A stretch of 64,000 bases of DNA from Gammaproteobacteria bacterium (lineage in GTDB: Bacteria > Pseudomonadota > Gammaproteobacteria > Xanthomonadales > Wenzhouxiangellaceae). The notes beneath the pieces are model-generated. The model did no database searches, was not told where the DNA came from, and saw nothing but the letters and a program-made list of their open reading frames with translations. Below, piece by piece: positions 17,253-25,970 of this stretch (position 1 is its first letter; each line of letters opens with the position of its first letter). The DNA lies in NCBI GenBank assembly GCA_018819105.1, contig JAHJQV010000043.1:1-64000 (forward strand). The letters run 5' to 3'. The translations under genes and the position numbers were made by a program.

Positions 17253-17930
17253 ATGCGTATTCTGATTATTGAAGACAACCCGGACATCGCCGCCAACCTT
17301 GGTGATTTTCTGGAAGATCGCAAACACATTGTCGATTTTGCCGCAGACGGCAAGACCGGTCTGCAACTGGCGCTGACGCACGATTTCGAGGCCATCGTAC
17401 TGGATCTGTTCCTCCCTGGCATGGATGGTCTGCAGGTGTGCGAGGAGATCCGTGCGCAAGCTTCCCGGCACATCCCGATACTGATGCTGACCGCGCGTGA
17501 TCAACTGGAAGACAAACTGGAAGGCTTCCGCCGTGGTGCCGACGATTATCTGGTGAAGCCGTTTGAGCTGCAGGAAGTGGAAGCCCGTCTGGAAGTGATC
17601 ACCCGGCGCAGTGATCCCAGTCTGCAGACCCGCAAGCTGCAGATCGGCGACCTGCATTATGATCTGGACACCATGGTGGTGTCGCGTGCTGGCGTGAACA
17701 TTGATCTGAACCCGATCGGGCTGAAGATTCTGCGCTGTCTGATGCGGGCCTCGCCGCGGGTGGTCACACGGGCCGAGATCGAGGCTGATGTGTGGGGCGA
17801 TGAACTGCCTGACAGTGATTCACTGCGGGTGCACATTCACGGACTGCGCAGCAGCATCGACAAACCCTTCGAGCACCCCATGATCCAGACCCGGCATGGC
17901 ATTGGCTATCGCATTATCGCGCCCGACTGA
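17253..17930 (+). CDS. OmpR/PhoB-family response regulator
   Basis: DNA-binding output of a two-component system. Residues 1-120 form the receiver: acidic pair Glu7-Asp8, phosphoacceptor Asp51 in IVLDLFLPG, Thr in LMLTARD and Lys in YLVKPF. Residues 128-225 form the winged-helix effector (LNPIGLKILRCLMRASPRVVTRAEI...SLRVHIHGLRSSI...MIQTRHGIGYRI). Length (225) is standard. The partner kinase starts 42 bp downstream. Target genes are not evident from sequence. Confidence 0.95.
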   Translation: MRILIIEDNPDIAANLGDFLEDRKHIVDFAADGKTGLQLALTHDFEAIVLDLFLPGMDGLQVCEEIRAQASRHIPILMLTARDQLEDKLEGFRRGADDYLVKPFELQEVEARLEVITRRSDPSLQTRKLQIGDLHYDLDTMVVSRAGVNIDLNPIGLKILRCLMRASPRVVTRAEIEADVWGDELPDSDSLRVHIHGLRSSIDKPFEHPMIQTRHGIGYRIIAPD

Positions 17931-17972
17931 TTCTCCCGGTTGTATGCAGCCGGTGGCCCAGCAACCGCCACG

Positions 17973-19292
17973 ATGCCGAAACTGATCCGTCACCGTCTGC
18001 GCAGCCGCATCGTGTTTTCGATGCTGCTGTTCGGCACCCTGTTGAGCGCGCTGTTCGCGCTCAGTGCGCTGCTGTTGCAGGAGTATGTGACCGATCAGCT
18101 CATTTCCGACACCCTGCGTGAGGAAGTGGACCAATACCTGCGGCAGTTGCGGGTTGATCCGACCAGCGCCGAGCCGTTTTACAGCCGCATAGAAGGTTAT
18201 GTTACGCGTCCCGGCCAGGCTGACATTGTGCCGATTGAATTTCGTGATCTGCCCAGTGGTGTGCATGAAGTCAGCACTGCCCGCGGCGAGTTTCGTGCGG
18301 CGGTACGCAAGGCTGATGATTTCTGGGTGTTTCTGACCTACGACGTCACCTCCAACCAGCAGATCACGCGCCAGCTATGGATCGCCATGGTGGTGGTGGT
18401 GCTGGGCTTTTCCCTGCTGTCGTTGCTATTGGGGCAATGGTCGGCCGGTCGCGTCATGCGCCCGGTCAGTGATCTGGCCAATCGCGTGCGCGCAATGTCC
18501 GGCAGCAGCAAGCCTGAAGCACTGGCACCGCACTTTGCCAACGATGAAGTCGGTGAGCTGGCGCAGGCGCTGGATCACTACATCGAACAATTGCGTGACC
18601 GCGCCGAGCGCGATCAGGCCTTCAATGCCGATGTCTCGCATGAATTGCGCACACCGCTGGCGGTCATCATCGGTGCCACCGAGTTGCTGCAAAGCATGCC
18701 GGATCTGCCGGACAAGGCGCAGCCGCGACTGTTGCGCATCGCGCGGGCAGCCCGGCAGACGGTGGACATCACCACCGCCTTGCTTTATCTTGCCCGGGCC
18801 GAGCGTGGCGTGACCGATGAGAGCAACGCCCGCGATGTCACCGCCATCACCGCCGATGTGGTGGAGCAGTATCGTCCCCTGCTGGGCAGCAAGCCGTTGC
18901 GGATAGAAACCGAACTTGATATTGAGGTCAATGTGATCGCGCCGGAATCGGTGCTCGCGGTGACCATCGGCAATCTGTTGGGCAACGCCATTCGCTATAC
19001 GCCAGAAGGTGTCATCACGGTGTTGACCGCGCCAGGCCGGGTGGAAATCTGCGATCAGGGGCCTGGCATCGACGCCGACGACATGCCACATGTGTTTGAT
19101 CGCCACTATCGCGCCGCAGACCGGTCAGCAGCCAATGGCAAGACAGGTTCGATGGTATCCGCCAGCGGTTCCGGTCTGGGGCTGGCAATTGTCAAACGGC
19201 TGGCCAGCCTTTATGGTTGGGACATTGAACTGAAAAACCGTCCGCAAGGAGGATTGAGTGCAACCATCTGGTTTTATGGGCAATCGCCATAG
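17973..19292 (+). CDS. Sensor histidine kinase
   Basis: Membrane-bound partner of the preceding regulator. From the ATG at 17973 it has 439 residues: membrane helix about 10-37, periplasmic sensor about 38-125, second helix about 128-153, HAMP about 154-205, HisKA with His223 in VSHELRTPLAVI, and HATPase_c with N-box LLGNAIRY, DQGPGID and SGSGLGLAIVKRL. The small periplasmic domain has no recognisable ligand fold. An upstream TTG at 17940 would add 11 residues but is less likely. The signal is unknown. Confidence 0.93.
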   Translation: MPKLIRHRLRSRIVFSMLLFGTLLSALFALSALLLQEYVTDQLISDTLREEVDQYLRQLRVDPTSAEPFYSRIEGYVTRPGQADIVPIEFRDLPSGVHEVSTARGEFRAAVRKADDFWVFLTYDVTSNQQITRQLWIAMVVVVLGFSLLSLLLGQWSAGRVMRPVSDLANRVRAMSGSSKPEALAPHFANDEVGELAQALDHYIEQLRDRAERDQAFNADVSHELRTPLAVIIGATELLQSMPDLPDKAQPRLLRIARAARQTVDITTALLYLARAERGVTDESNARDVTAITADVVEQYRPLLGSKPLRIETELDIEVNVIAPESVLAVTIGNLLGNAIRYTPEGVITVLTAPGRVEICDQGPGIDADDMPHVFDRHYRAADRSAANGKTGSMVSASGSGLGLAIVKRLASLYGWDIELKNRPQGGLSATIWFYGQSP

Positions 19293-19343
19293 TTGGCTTG
19301 CTGGTGTATCTGGGCTTTCAGGGCCGTCGGCAGGGGCTGTCTC

Positions 19344-19709
19344 ATGGCACTGATACGTTGTCCGCAGTGTCGCCAGCGCATGTCCAGTCTGGCTCCGGCC
19401 TGTCCGCATTGTGGTTACAGTCGCGATGGCAGTCAGCCAGCTGTGGAGGAAGTCGCCGGACTGCGCCTGCAGCGTCTCAAGCTGTGGCGCTACCGCCTGC
19501 GTATGGCCAGTTATACCGCCATGGCCCTGATGCTTGCAGGGGTGATCGGCTGGTGGCTGGATTCTGGTCTGCTGGCAGCACCGGACAGCTTTGCCAAGAT
19601 CGCCATGGCCGTTGGCGTGGTGGCATACCTGAGCCTGCGCAGCGCCCTGTTCTGGTTGGCGCAGCAGATCAAGGCCACTAAAAAGCGACTGTTGGAAAAT
19701 TCACGCTGA
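19344..19709 (+). CDS. Small zinc-ribbon membrane protein
   Basis: A 121-residue protein with an N-terminal zinc ribbon (CPQC near residue 6 and CPHCG near 21), a basic linker (LQRLKLWRYRLRM) and two hydrophobic segments (about 57-77 and 88-105), ending in a basic tail. This is the layout of many small zinc-ribbon inner-membrane proteins of unknown role. The ATG at 19344 with AGGGG upstream is chosen; the frame is open back to the kinase stop. It is probably cotranscribed with the kinase 51 bp upstream and convergent with the next gene. Confidence 0.7.
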   Translation: MALIRCPQCRQRMSSLAPACPHCGYSRDGSQPAVEEVAGLRLQRLKLWRYRLRMASYTAMALMLAGVIGWWLDSGLLAAPDSFAKIAMAVGVVAYLSLRSALFWLAQQIKATKKRLLENSR

Positions 19710-19739
19710 AGCAGGTTGCCGACCGTTTGCGTCCGGTCG

Positions 19740-20270
19740 TTACTTGATGCGACGAACCCGCAGACGCTTGTTGATGCCGTCGATCTTCAGGTACCAGGCG
19801 CTGAGAAAGCCCGGTTCGATGGTGACCTGCTGATTTTCTCTGGGCCGCACGCCCAGCAGATCCTGTTCGGACTGTTTCCAGATCATGCCATTGGCCAGTT
19901 CGAATTCGGTGTCACCGCGCCAGCCGTCAAATTCACCGACGATGGTTGAGGTGATAGGCGTCTCTTCGCCCTTGTAATCGTTGAATCCCATGCGATCGGG
20001 CTGCATGCTGGCCGGCAGGTTGCTGTTGTTGCTCGCGGCAACTATGTCTTCGGCGTATTCCTCACCACCCAGCGAGTGTGCACGGATCCAGCTGTTCAGC
20101 AGTGCGAGCTCTTCCGCGCTCAGTTTTTCCAGACCGGCCTGCTGAAACTCGCGCATGGTCATGCGTTCCTCCAGCGATGAAAAGCCAGCATCCTGCGCAA
20201 AGCTGGATCCGGCCGTTGCAAGCAGGCTGAACAGGATGAAACACGGATAGTATGCAGAAAGTTTGTTCAT
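19740..20270 (-). CDS. Exported protein of unknown function with EERMT/REFQQAGL motif
   Basis: A 176-residue protein with signal peptide (MNKLSAYYPCFILFSLLATAGSSFA). Mature residues begin with SLEERMTMREFQQAGLEKLSAEELALLNSWI, a helical motif I associate with a family of exported Xanthomonadaceae proteins of unknown function. The C-terminal half (SIVGEFDGW-like STIVGEFDGWRGDTEFEL, then NGMIWKQSEQD and WYLKIDGINKRLRVRRIK) looks like a small beta-barrel or SH3-like fold. The start at 20270 is the first Met that gives a clean signal peptide. Convergent with the zinc-ribbon gene. Confidence 0.7.
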   Translation of the reverse strand: MNKLSAYYPCFILFSLLATAGSSFAQDAGFSSLEERMTMREFQQAGLEKLSAEELALLNSWIRAHSLGGEEYAEDIVAASNNSNLPASMQPDRMGFNDYKGEETPITSTIVGEFDGWRGDTEFELANGMIWKQSEQDLLGVRPRENQQVTIEPGFLSAWYLKIDGINKRLRVRRIK

Positions 20271-20715
20271 GATTGACCGCTGACTGGAAACGGATCGACA
20301 AGATAGCACAAGCATGCTCAGGTTGAAACAATTGCTGGCTGATGTCAGCCTGACTTGTTCACCAACGTCACGGCTGCGACGCCGTCAAGCCGGTATCTGC
20401 ATCGTTACACATAGTCGCGAAGTGCAGCACCTGGCAGTGCCTCGCTACGAGCGGGTGATGAACAGCAATACTAGCCCGCATTATTCACGAAACCGACTAC
20501 TGCGATGCCGCCAATACCCGCATCTGCGGCGTTTCGCTCGGTCACGAATCCTCAACGTACTGTCAAGTACGCCTGCGGTTCGTTCGGTCGTGAAACACCA
20601 CAGCTACAGGCACTGGCAGCATCTCGCGACGTCGACTCACGAATAATGCGGGCTAGAGCAGGCATGAGCAGGACGGAGCCATTGCATAGCTGTCACCGGC
20701 GCTGTGCGGAATGAC
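20271..20715. other. Intergenic region holding a long palindromic element
   Basis: No gene is supported. The middle (20471-20656) is the palindrome described separately. The flanks (20271-20470 and 20657-20715) show no clear promoter, although the 20270 gene must be driven from here. Confidence 0.6.
20471..20656. repeat. 186-bp imperfect palindrome with 16-bp perfect ends (MITE-like)
   Basis: The ends are CTAGCCCGCATTATTC and its exact reverse complement. The exact centre (20563/20564) is a hairpin, CGTACT-GTCA-AGTACG. The arms pair over most of their length: GATGCCGCCAATACC on the left corresponds to GATGCTGCCAGTGCC on the reverse complement of the right. No ORF or transposase is inside. 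A related element is at 25242-25371. Confidence 0.85.
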
Positions 20716-22239
20716 TTACAGATCCTGCTTGTAACGCACGTAGGGGATGCGTCCATAGATGCTGTTGAGGGCGTCCTCGCCGGTGAGTTCGGCGCTGCTA
20801 TTGCCGGTGCTGTCGAGCACATTGTTGGCACCGACGCTGAGTGCACCGCGCCAGGGTGTATGCCAGGTGAAGTGCAGATTGAAAGTGGTAAGATCGTCGC
20901 CCCTGGCGATGCCGGGCAGCAGCGGAGTCTGCTGGTAGACGCTTTCCAGACCGCTGCTGAAAGCACCATTGGTCCAGTTGATCTGCAGGCTGGCAGCATC
21001 CAGCGTCTCGTTACTGACAAAGCGGCCGCCGCGGTTGAAGGCGTTGACCGCAGACAGGTCCGTCAGTCCCAGGGTCTGCAGCATGCTGCCCTGATTGAGC
21101 ATGGCATTGCTGCCGACAGCAGCATCAAGAAACGGTGCGTCGAGTTCGAAATCGGTGATGCGCGACCAGCCGGCACTGATGTCAATGTTGTTGTTGCCAC
21201 TGAGCAGCTCAAGCTGCATGCCGAGCTGCATGCCTCTGATCTGCTGACTTGCGCCGGCCAGCAGATCACCCATGCTGGCATTGCCGAAGCTGGCAGCGGC
21301 CAGGTTGCCGGCACCGATGCTGTACTGTTGCCAGCCCGGCAGTGCCGTCTGGCTGGATCCGAAAATTCCGGCGCTGGTGCTGAGTCCCGGCAGTGGCTGC
21401 CAGTCCAGGCCGACCAGCATCTGCTGCTGGTTGATCTGGGTGAACCGACAGCCGCTGGCCGAATACGAGGAGCTGGTGAGGACGCTCTCCGCACACTGGA
21501 TGCTGGCCAGCGTGGTGCTGCCGGTGGCAGTGTTCCGACGCGGGTTGGCACCGAGCGCATAGGGCGTGCCGGCTGCATTGGCCGCATCACCCTGCAGACC
21601 CAGCTGCCAGCCCAGATTGAGTTGTGGTGTGAACGATTCTGCTTGTGGCATCTGCACAGCGCTGGCAGCGCTGCCCAGCAGGCTGCCGCCAAGCCCGGTG
21701 AAGCTGTCGGGGCGTGACGAACGCATGCGCAGGCCGGCAGGCTGGTCGGTGCTGTTGCCCAGCAGTGACCAGCTGTAGCTGGCGCGGTTGCCAATGCTGC
21801 CGCCGTTGCCAATGCGGTCGATGTTGCCGGGTTCGGGTAGCAGACGCAACACCAGCTGGCTGGACGACATCAGCCTGGAGGCGCCGCCTTTGTTCAGTCC
21901 GGCTGCCGGTAGCATGCCTGCGGCAAAGTTGCCGCTCTGGTTCTGCTCGTCAAGCAGCAGATCGATTTCGCTGGACTGGATGCTGATCGCCGGAATCCAG
22001 TCCAGCAGCACCGGGCCGGTGCGGGCCACGATATCGGTGCGGGCATCGCTGCTGGCGGTCTTGCTGTCTGCAGTCACCGGCAATGGCTGTTGGGCGGCCA
22101 CTGGAGTCAGCGCCAGAGCAATCAGCGCGGTCACACCGTACAGCACTGTGCGCAGCTGGCGATACCGGCCTGCTGTGGTCGAGTGCTGGCAGCTGCTGGC
22201 GATGCGGCTGGTTTTCTGGTGACGGTGCATGCTTGTCAT
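20716..22239 (-). CDS. Exported protein, probable outer-membrane beta-barrel
   Basis: A 507-residue protein (start at 22239, MTSMHRHQK). A signal peptide is at about residues 28-50 (LYGVTALIALALTPVAAQQ). The rest is rich in alternating polar/hydrophobic strands with Ser, Gly, Asn and Gln, such as LQLGMQLELLSGNNNIDISAG-like and SLQINWTNGAFSSGLE. The C-terminus, GALSVGANNVLDSTGN...SIYGRIPYVRYKQDL, resembles the terminal strands of TonB-dependent receptor barrels, but no plug or TonB box is seen. Two Cys are close together (CAESVL...SGCRF). I infer an outer-membrane barrel without known cargo. The start is uncertain because no ribosome site is clear. Confidence 0.65.
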   Translation of the reverse strand: MTSMHRHQKTSRIASSCQHSTTAGRYRQLRTVLYGVTALIALALTPVAAQQPLPVTADSKTASSDARTDIVARTGPVLLDWIPAISIQSSEIDLLLDEQNQSGNFAAGMLPAAGLNKGGASRLMSSSQLVLRLLPEPGNIDRIGNGGSIGNRASYSWSLLGNSTDQPAGLRMRSSRPDSFTGLGGSLLGSAASAVQMPQAESFTPQLNLGWQLGLQGDAANAAGTPYALGANPRRNTATGSTTLASIQCAESVLTSSSYSASGCRFTQINQQQMLVGLDWQPLPGLSTSAGIFGSSQTALPGWQQYSIGAGNLAAASFGNASMGDLLAGASQQIRGMQLGMQLELLSGNNNIDISAGWSRITDFELDAPFLDAAVGSNAMLNQGSMLQTLGLTDLSAVNAFNRGGRFVSNETLDAASLQINWTNGAFSSGLESVYQQTPLLPGIARGDDLTTFNLHFTWHTPWRGALSVGANNVLDSTGNSSAELTGEDALNSIYGRIPYVRYKQDL

Positions 22240-22453
22240 GGTGTTGCTGTCTGAGTCAACTGCAATGTTGCTTTTTCTGTTCAGATATGACCGGGTTTCC
22301 GGGAAAAAGTTACATCTTCGTAAAGTAGCCATATCATGCCACATTGTGAACAGGATGGCCATGATTTATAACTGTTTTTAACAATCGTTTGTCCTGTGTT
22401 TTGACAAGCCATGCTGCAGTTGCGATGGACGCTGTATGGGCTATCTGCCGCTT

Positions 22454-22483
22454 TTGTGCCACTGGTGGCGAAATGCGTATAAT
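22454..22483 (+). promoter_or_regulatory. Sigma-70-type promoter of the redoxin gene
   Basis: TTGTGC at 22454 and a perfect TATAAT at 22478, spacer 18 bp. The start point would be near 22490, so the long frame open upstream cannot be translated from this transcript; the start at 22518 follows. Confidence 0.6.
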
Positions 22484-22517
22484 GTGGCGCTGGCCATGCC
22501 AAGCCCGGAGAGTCGAT

Positions 22518-23075
22518 TTGGTCCTGAAATACACCCCTGAGCCTGAGCGCGGCGCCACCGCGCCTGATTTTGCACTGCCTGACACCAGCGGTCGGATCTG
22601 GACCCGCGACGAAGCTGTGGGTGAGCAGGGGCTGCTGGTGATGTTCATCTGCAATCACTGCCCTTATGTGCAGGCGATACGCAGCAAACTGGTGCGCGAT
22701 GCTCACGCTGCGCTGAATCTGGGCTTCGGAGTGGTGGCGATCAGTGCCAACGATGTGGCCAGCTATCCCCAGGACGCACCCGACAAGATGCATGAACTGG
22801 CGCAGCAGGATGGCTTCCGGTTTCCCTATCTGTACGATGAATCACAAGCCACAGCGCGTGCATACGGTGCCGTCTGCACGCCCGATTTCTTTCTTTACAA
22901 CAAGGATCTGGCCCTGCAATACCGTGGCCGACTGGATGCCAGCGGCATCAATGATGGCGCTACCGAACTGCCGCGTGAGTTGTATCAGGCCATGCAGGAG
23001 GTTGTTGCCAGTGGCGTGGGGCCGGCGCAGCAATACCCTTCCATGGGCTGTTCCATCAAATGGAAACAGCCCTGA
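22518..23075 (+). CDS. Thioredoxin-fold redoxin family protein
   Basis: A 185-residue cytoplasmic protein of the AhpC/TSA-Redoxin superfamily. It has GATAPDFALPDTSG near residue 12, then LLVMFICNHCPYVQAI near 44-60 with a CxxC motif in the CNHCPYVQ form of one redoxin subfamily, and a cis-Pro site in AVCTPDFFLYN near 116. Exact substrate unknown; a thiol reductase or peroxidase role is likely. A TTG start at 22518, seven bases after GGAG, is used since a promoter with TATAAT at 22478 lies over the upstream frame. Confidence 0.82.
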   Translation: MVLKYTPEPERGATAPDFALPDTSGRIWTRDEAVGEQGLLVMFICNHCPYVQAIRSKLVRDAHAALNLGFGVVAISANDVASYPQDAPDKMHELAQQDGFRFPYLYDESQATARAYGAVCTPDFFLYNKDLALQYRGRLDASGINDGATELPRELYQAMQEVVASGVGPAQQYPSMGCSIKWKQP

Positions 23076-23093
23076 TTCCGGACCGCGACGCAC

Positions 23094-23121
23094 TTGACCT
23101 TGGCTCGCAATGGGGTATGGT
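23094..23121 (+). promoter_or_regulatory. Probable promoter of the universal stress protein gene
   Basis: TTGACC at 23094 and TATGGT at 23116, spacer 16 bp. Start near 23128, 50 nt before the ATG. The gene lies 102 bp past the redoxin stop, so it need not depend on read-through. Confidence 0.5.
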
Positions 23122-23177
23122 GTGCGCTGCGATGACAGTTTTGCGACTGTCAGAAATCCGATTCTGAGGAAACTGCC

Positions 23178-23609
23178 ATGTCACGAACCATTCTTGTCGG
23201 GCTGGATGACAGCAACAACAGCCAGCGGGCAATCGAGTTTGCCAAACAGTTTGTCGATGACGACACGGTGATCGCACTGGTGTTCGTGATTGAGTGGTCG
23301 CGCTTCAGCTTCAGCACGGTGGAAGAAAATGCTCAGCGACACAAGCGCCGCGAGGAAGAACTGCAACGGGCTCACGAGATGGTGCTCAAGCCTGCGGCCG
23401 AGCATTTGCAGCAGGAGAACATTGCTGTGGAGTGCTATGCCCGTCACGGTCATGTCGCCGAGGTAATGAACAGGCTGGCGGTGAAACTGGACGCCGACAT
23501 GATAGTCGTTGGCAAGCGCGGCAACTCCGCACTGGCCCGCAAGCTGTTTGGCAGCACCACGGCCAGTCTGGTGCAGGTGGCTGAAAAACCTGTGGTGGTG
23601 GTGCCCTGA
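23178..23609 (+). CDS. Universal stress protein, UspA family
   Basis: Cytoplasmic 143-residue single-domain protein. Seen: ILVGLDDSNNSQRAIEFA at the N-terminus with the first nucleotide-contacting Asp, VECYARHGHVAEVM in the middle and DMIVVGKRGNSALARKLFGSTTASLVQVAEKPVVVVP at the end. The GKRGNxxLxxxxxGSTxxxxV form of the ATP-binding G-(2x)-G-(9x)-G-S/T motif suggests ATP binding (MJ0577-like). Such proteins are made under starvation or stress and adjust survival. The ATG has GAGGAAA upstream. The AGCS transporter follows 84 bp downstream. Confidence 0.93.
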   Translation: MSRTILVGLDDSNNSQRAIEFAKQFVDDDTVIALVFVIEWSRFSFSTVEENAQRHKRREEELQRAHEMVLKPAAEHLQQENIAVECYARHGHVAEVMNRLAVKLDADMIVVGKRGNSALARKLFGSTTASLVQVAEKPVVVVP

Positions 23610-23693
23610 TGCGCCAGCGGGTTCTGCTCATCCATGCTCACGAATCCCATCTGCATAGACCGCAGCCTGCTTGAGCTGCCGAGACCCAAGATC

Positions 23694-25208
23694 ATGAATA
23701 AATTGTCTTTACTGCTGTTTTTCTGGTTGCCGATGCCGTTGCTGGCGCAGAACGAAGTCGGCATCGATGAGCGCATCAACCAGGCCGTGCAGCCAATGAC
23801 CGACTTCATCACCTCGGTGGTGTTTGCAGCGATTCCAATCGCTGGCGTGGACATTCCGTTTGTGCTCATCTGGCTGATTGCTGCCGCCACCTTCTTCACC
23901 TTCTACTTCCGTTTTGTCAACCTGCGCTCGATGCGGCATTCGTTCCAGCTCATCCGCGGCGATTACGACGACCCCAACGCAGTTGGTGAAGTGACCCACT
24001 TTCAGGCGCTGTCCACCGCCTTGTCCGGCACCGTCGGACTGGGCAATATCGCCGGCGTGGCCATTGCCGTGTCGCTGGGCGGGCCGGGGGCAACCTTCTG
24101 GATGATCCTGGCCGGTTTGCTGGGCATGTCGTCAAAGTTTGTCGAGTGCACCCTGGGCGTCAAGTACCGGCAGGAGAACGCAGACGGCAGTGTTTCCGGC
24201 GGGCCGATGTATTATCTGTCACGCGGACTGGCCGAGCGCAGTCCCAATCTCAAGGGGCTGGGCAAGCTGCTGGCGGTGATGTTTTCGGTGTTTTGCATCG
24301 GTGGCTCGTTCGGTGGCGGCAACATGTTCCAGTCCAACCAGTCCTTCGAGCAACTGGTCGCGGTCACCGGTGGTGACGCGTCCAGGCTGGCAGACAAGGG
24401 CTGGCTGTACGGCCTGGTCATCGCCACCGTGGTTGGCATGGTGATCATCGGTGGCATCAAGAGCATTGCCCGGGTGACGGCCAAGATCGTGCCATTCATG
24501 GGCATTCTCTACATCGTTACCGGGCTGGTGGTCATTTTCATGAACTTCACTCAAGTGCCGGTCGCATTCAATCAGATCATTACCGGTGCGTTCAGTCCGG
24601 AAGGCATTGCCGGTGGATTCATGGGCGTGTTGTTTCAGGGCTTCAAGCGTGCGGCCTTTTCCAACGAGGCCGGCATTGGCTCGGCAGCGATTGCGCATTC
24701 TGCCGTGCGCACCAACGAGCCAGTCACCGAAGGTCTGGTGGCCTTGTATGAGCCGTTTATCGATACCGTGATCGTGTGCACCATCACGGCGCTGGTGATC
24801 ATCATTACCGGCACCTATGACCCCAGCGGCACCGCCAACGGTGTCGCGTTGACATCAACGGCGTTCGGTAAACAGATCAGCTGGTTCCCGTATGTGCTGA
24901 CACTGGCCGTGGTGCTGTTTGCCCTGTCCACCATGCTGTCGTGGTCCTATTACGGGCTCAAATCCTGGACCTATCTGTTTGGTGATACCAAGGTCACCGA
25001 TACCACCTACAAGCTGCTGTTTCTGGTGTTTGTGGTCATTGGTGCCTCCATGCAGCTGGGATCGGTGGTGGATTTCTCCGACGCCATGATCTTTGCCATG
25101 GCATTTCCGAACATCCTCGGGCTGTATTTCCTCATGCCGGTGGTGCGCAGGGAGTTTCTCGCCTACTGGGAGCGCTACAAGGCAGGCACCTTGCCCAAAT
25201 ACGACTGA
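23694..25208 (+). CDS. AGCS-family sodium:amino acid symporter
   Basis: Inner-membrane importer of alanine or glycine with Na+. From the ATG at 23694 it has 504 residues and about 11 membrane segments. Seen: [33 protein letters not shown] near 100-135, the family signature, then [20 protein letters not shown], and [20 protein letters not shown] near 320. An N-terminal signal-like segment ([16 protein letters not shown]) precedes a short periplasmic stretch, as in several long AGCS members. Substrate (Ala, Gly) is inferred from the family only. Confidence 0.94.
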   Translation: MNKLSLLLFFWLPMPLLAQNEVGIDERINQAVQPMTDFITSVVFAAIPIAGVDIPFVLIWLIAAATFFTFYFRFVNLRSMRHSFQLIRGDYDDPNAVGEVTHFQALSTALSGTVGLGNIAGVAIAVSLGGPGATFWMILAGLLGMSSKFVECTLGVKYRQENADGSVSGGPMYYLSRGLAERSPNLKGLGKLLAVMFSVFCIGGSFGGGNMFQSNQSFEQLVAVTGGDASRLADKGWLYGLVIATVVGMVIIGGIKSIARVTAKIVPFMGILYIVTGLVVIFMNFTQVPVAFNQIITGAFSPEGIAGGFMGVLFQGFKRAAFSNEAGIGSAAIAHSAVRTNEPVTEGLVALYEPFIDTVIVCTITALVIIITGTYDPSGTANGVALTSTAFGKQISWFPYVLTLAVVLFALSTMLSWSYYGLKSWTYLFGDTKVTDTTYKLLFLVFVVIGASMQLGSVVDFSDAMIFAMAFPNILGLYFLMPVVRREFLAYWERYKAGTLPKYD

Positions 25209-25241
25209 ACAGCGACAGGGGCTAGGCTCAGAGCCGCTCTC

Positions 25242-25371
25242 AGCCCGGATTAGTCATGACCCAAACGTCACGAGACGGTTCCAGGTGACATAGCCTTGTC
25301 GTTTCGCGACCGAGCGAAACGACACTACACTAGGGCCGACGCAGTAGCCTGGGGCATGAATAATCCGGGCT
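25242..25371. repeat. 130-bp palindromic element between agcS and pdxH
   Basis: The left end AGCCCGGATTAGTCATG pairs with the right end CATGAATAATCCGGGCT (one mismatch). Near the centre is a perfect 10-bp stem, GTCGTTTCGC / GCGAAACGAC with loop GACCGA (25298-25323). The right end touches the stop codon of pdxH. The ends match the 20471-20656 element (AGCCCG-C/G-ATTATTCA). As it sits between convergent genes it may end both transcripts. Confidence 0.82.
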
Positions 25372-25970
25372 CAGGGGTATAACAGCCTGCTTTGCCACGT
25401 GCCGCTGTCTGCATCCAGTTCCCAGCGGCTGCGGTCATGCAGCCTGAATTCGCGCCCCTGCCAGAATTCGATCATGTCCGGCTGAATGCAGAAACCGGAC
25501 CAGTGCTGCGGACGTGGCACCTCCACGCCGGCGAATTTTTCCGTGTAATGCTGCAGCGCCTGTTCCAGCTCTGCCCGGCTGCCCAGCGTGCTGGACTGCT
25601 GCGAGGCCCAGGCACCCAACTGACTGATGCGCGGACGGGTGGCGAAATAGGCATCGGCGTCGGCATCACTGACCGCCGTCACGACACCTTCCAGCAGGAT
25701 CTGCTGCTGCAGCTCACGCCACAGAATGCAGGCTGCGATGCGCGGATTCTGTTGCAGTTGCCGACCCTTGTTGCTGTTCAGGTTGGTGTAGAACACCACC
25801 CCCTGTTCGTCAATGTGCTTGATCAGCACGGTGCGAGCCGACAGCCGGCCATCGCTGCCGCAGCTGGCGACGGTCATGGTGTTGGGCTCGGGCAGCTCGT
25901 GGTCGATGGCATTTTGCAGTGCGGTTTGCAGCTGATCGAGCAGATTCGTCGGCAGGGTTGGCATGTTCAT
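25371..25970 (-). CDS. pdxH: Pyridoxamine 5'-phosphate oxidase
   Basis: FMN enzyme that makes pyridoxal 5'-phosphate; cytoplasmic. The 199-residue product (typical 215-220) shows TMTVASCGSDGRLSARTVLIKHIDEQGVVFYTNLNSNKGRQL with the FMN-binding RTVLIK and the NSxKGxQL motif, then QILLEGVVTAVSD, RPRISQLGAWASQQS and a C-terminal HDRSRWELD...QSRLLYP ending with the family LxP. It lacks the usual N-terminal arm before the FMN fold. The ATG at 25970 lies in the stop of the SDR gene (ATGA), so the open frame further upstream is not used. The right end of a palindrome overlaps its stop. Confidence 0.95.
   Translation of the reverse strand: MNMPTLPTNLLDQLQTALQNAIDHELPEPNTMTVASCGSDGRLSARTVLIKHIDEQGVVFYTNLNSNKGRQLQQNPRIAACILWRELQQQILLEGVVTAVSDADADAYFATRPRISQLGAWASQQSSTLGSRAELEQALQHYTEKFAGVEVPRPQHWSGFCIQPDMIEFWQGREFRLHDRSRWELDADSGTWQSRLLYP

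Noticed and set aside
22389-22517. N-terminal extension of the redoxin
   Set aside because: A TATAAT promoter lies inside this frame; its residues are Cys/Trp-rich and not like any redoxin.
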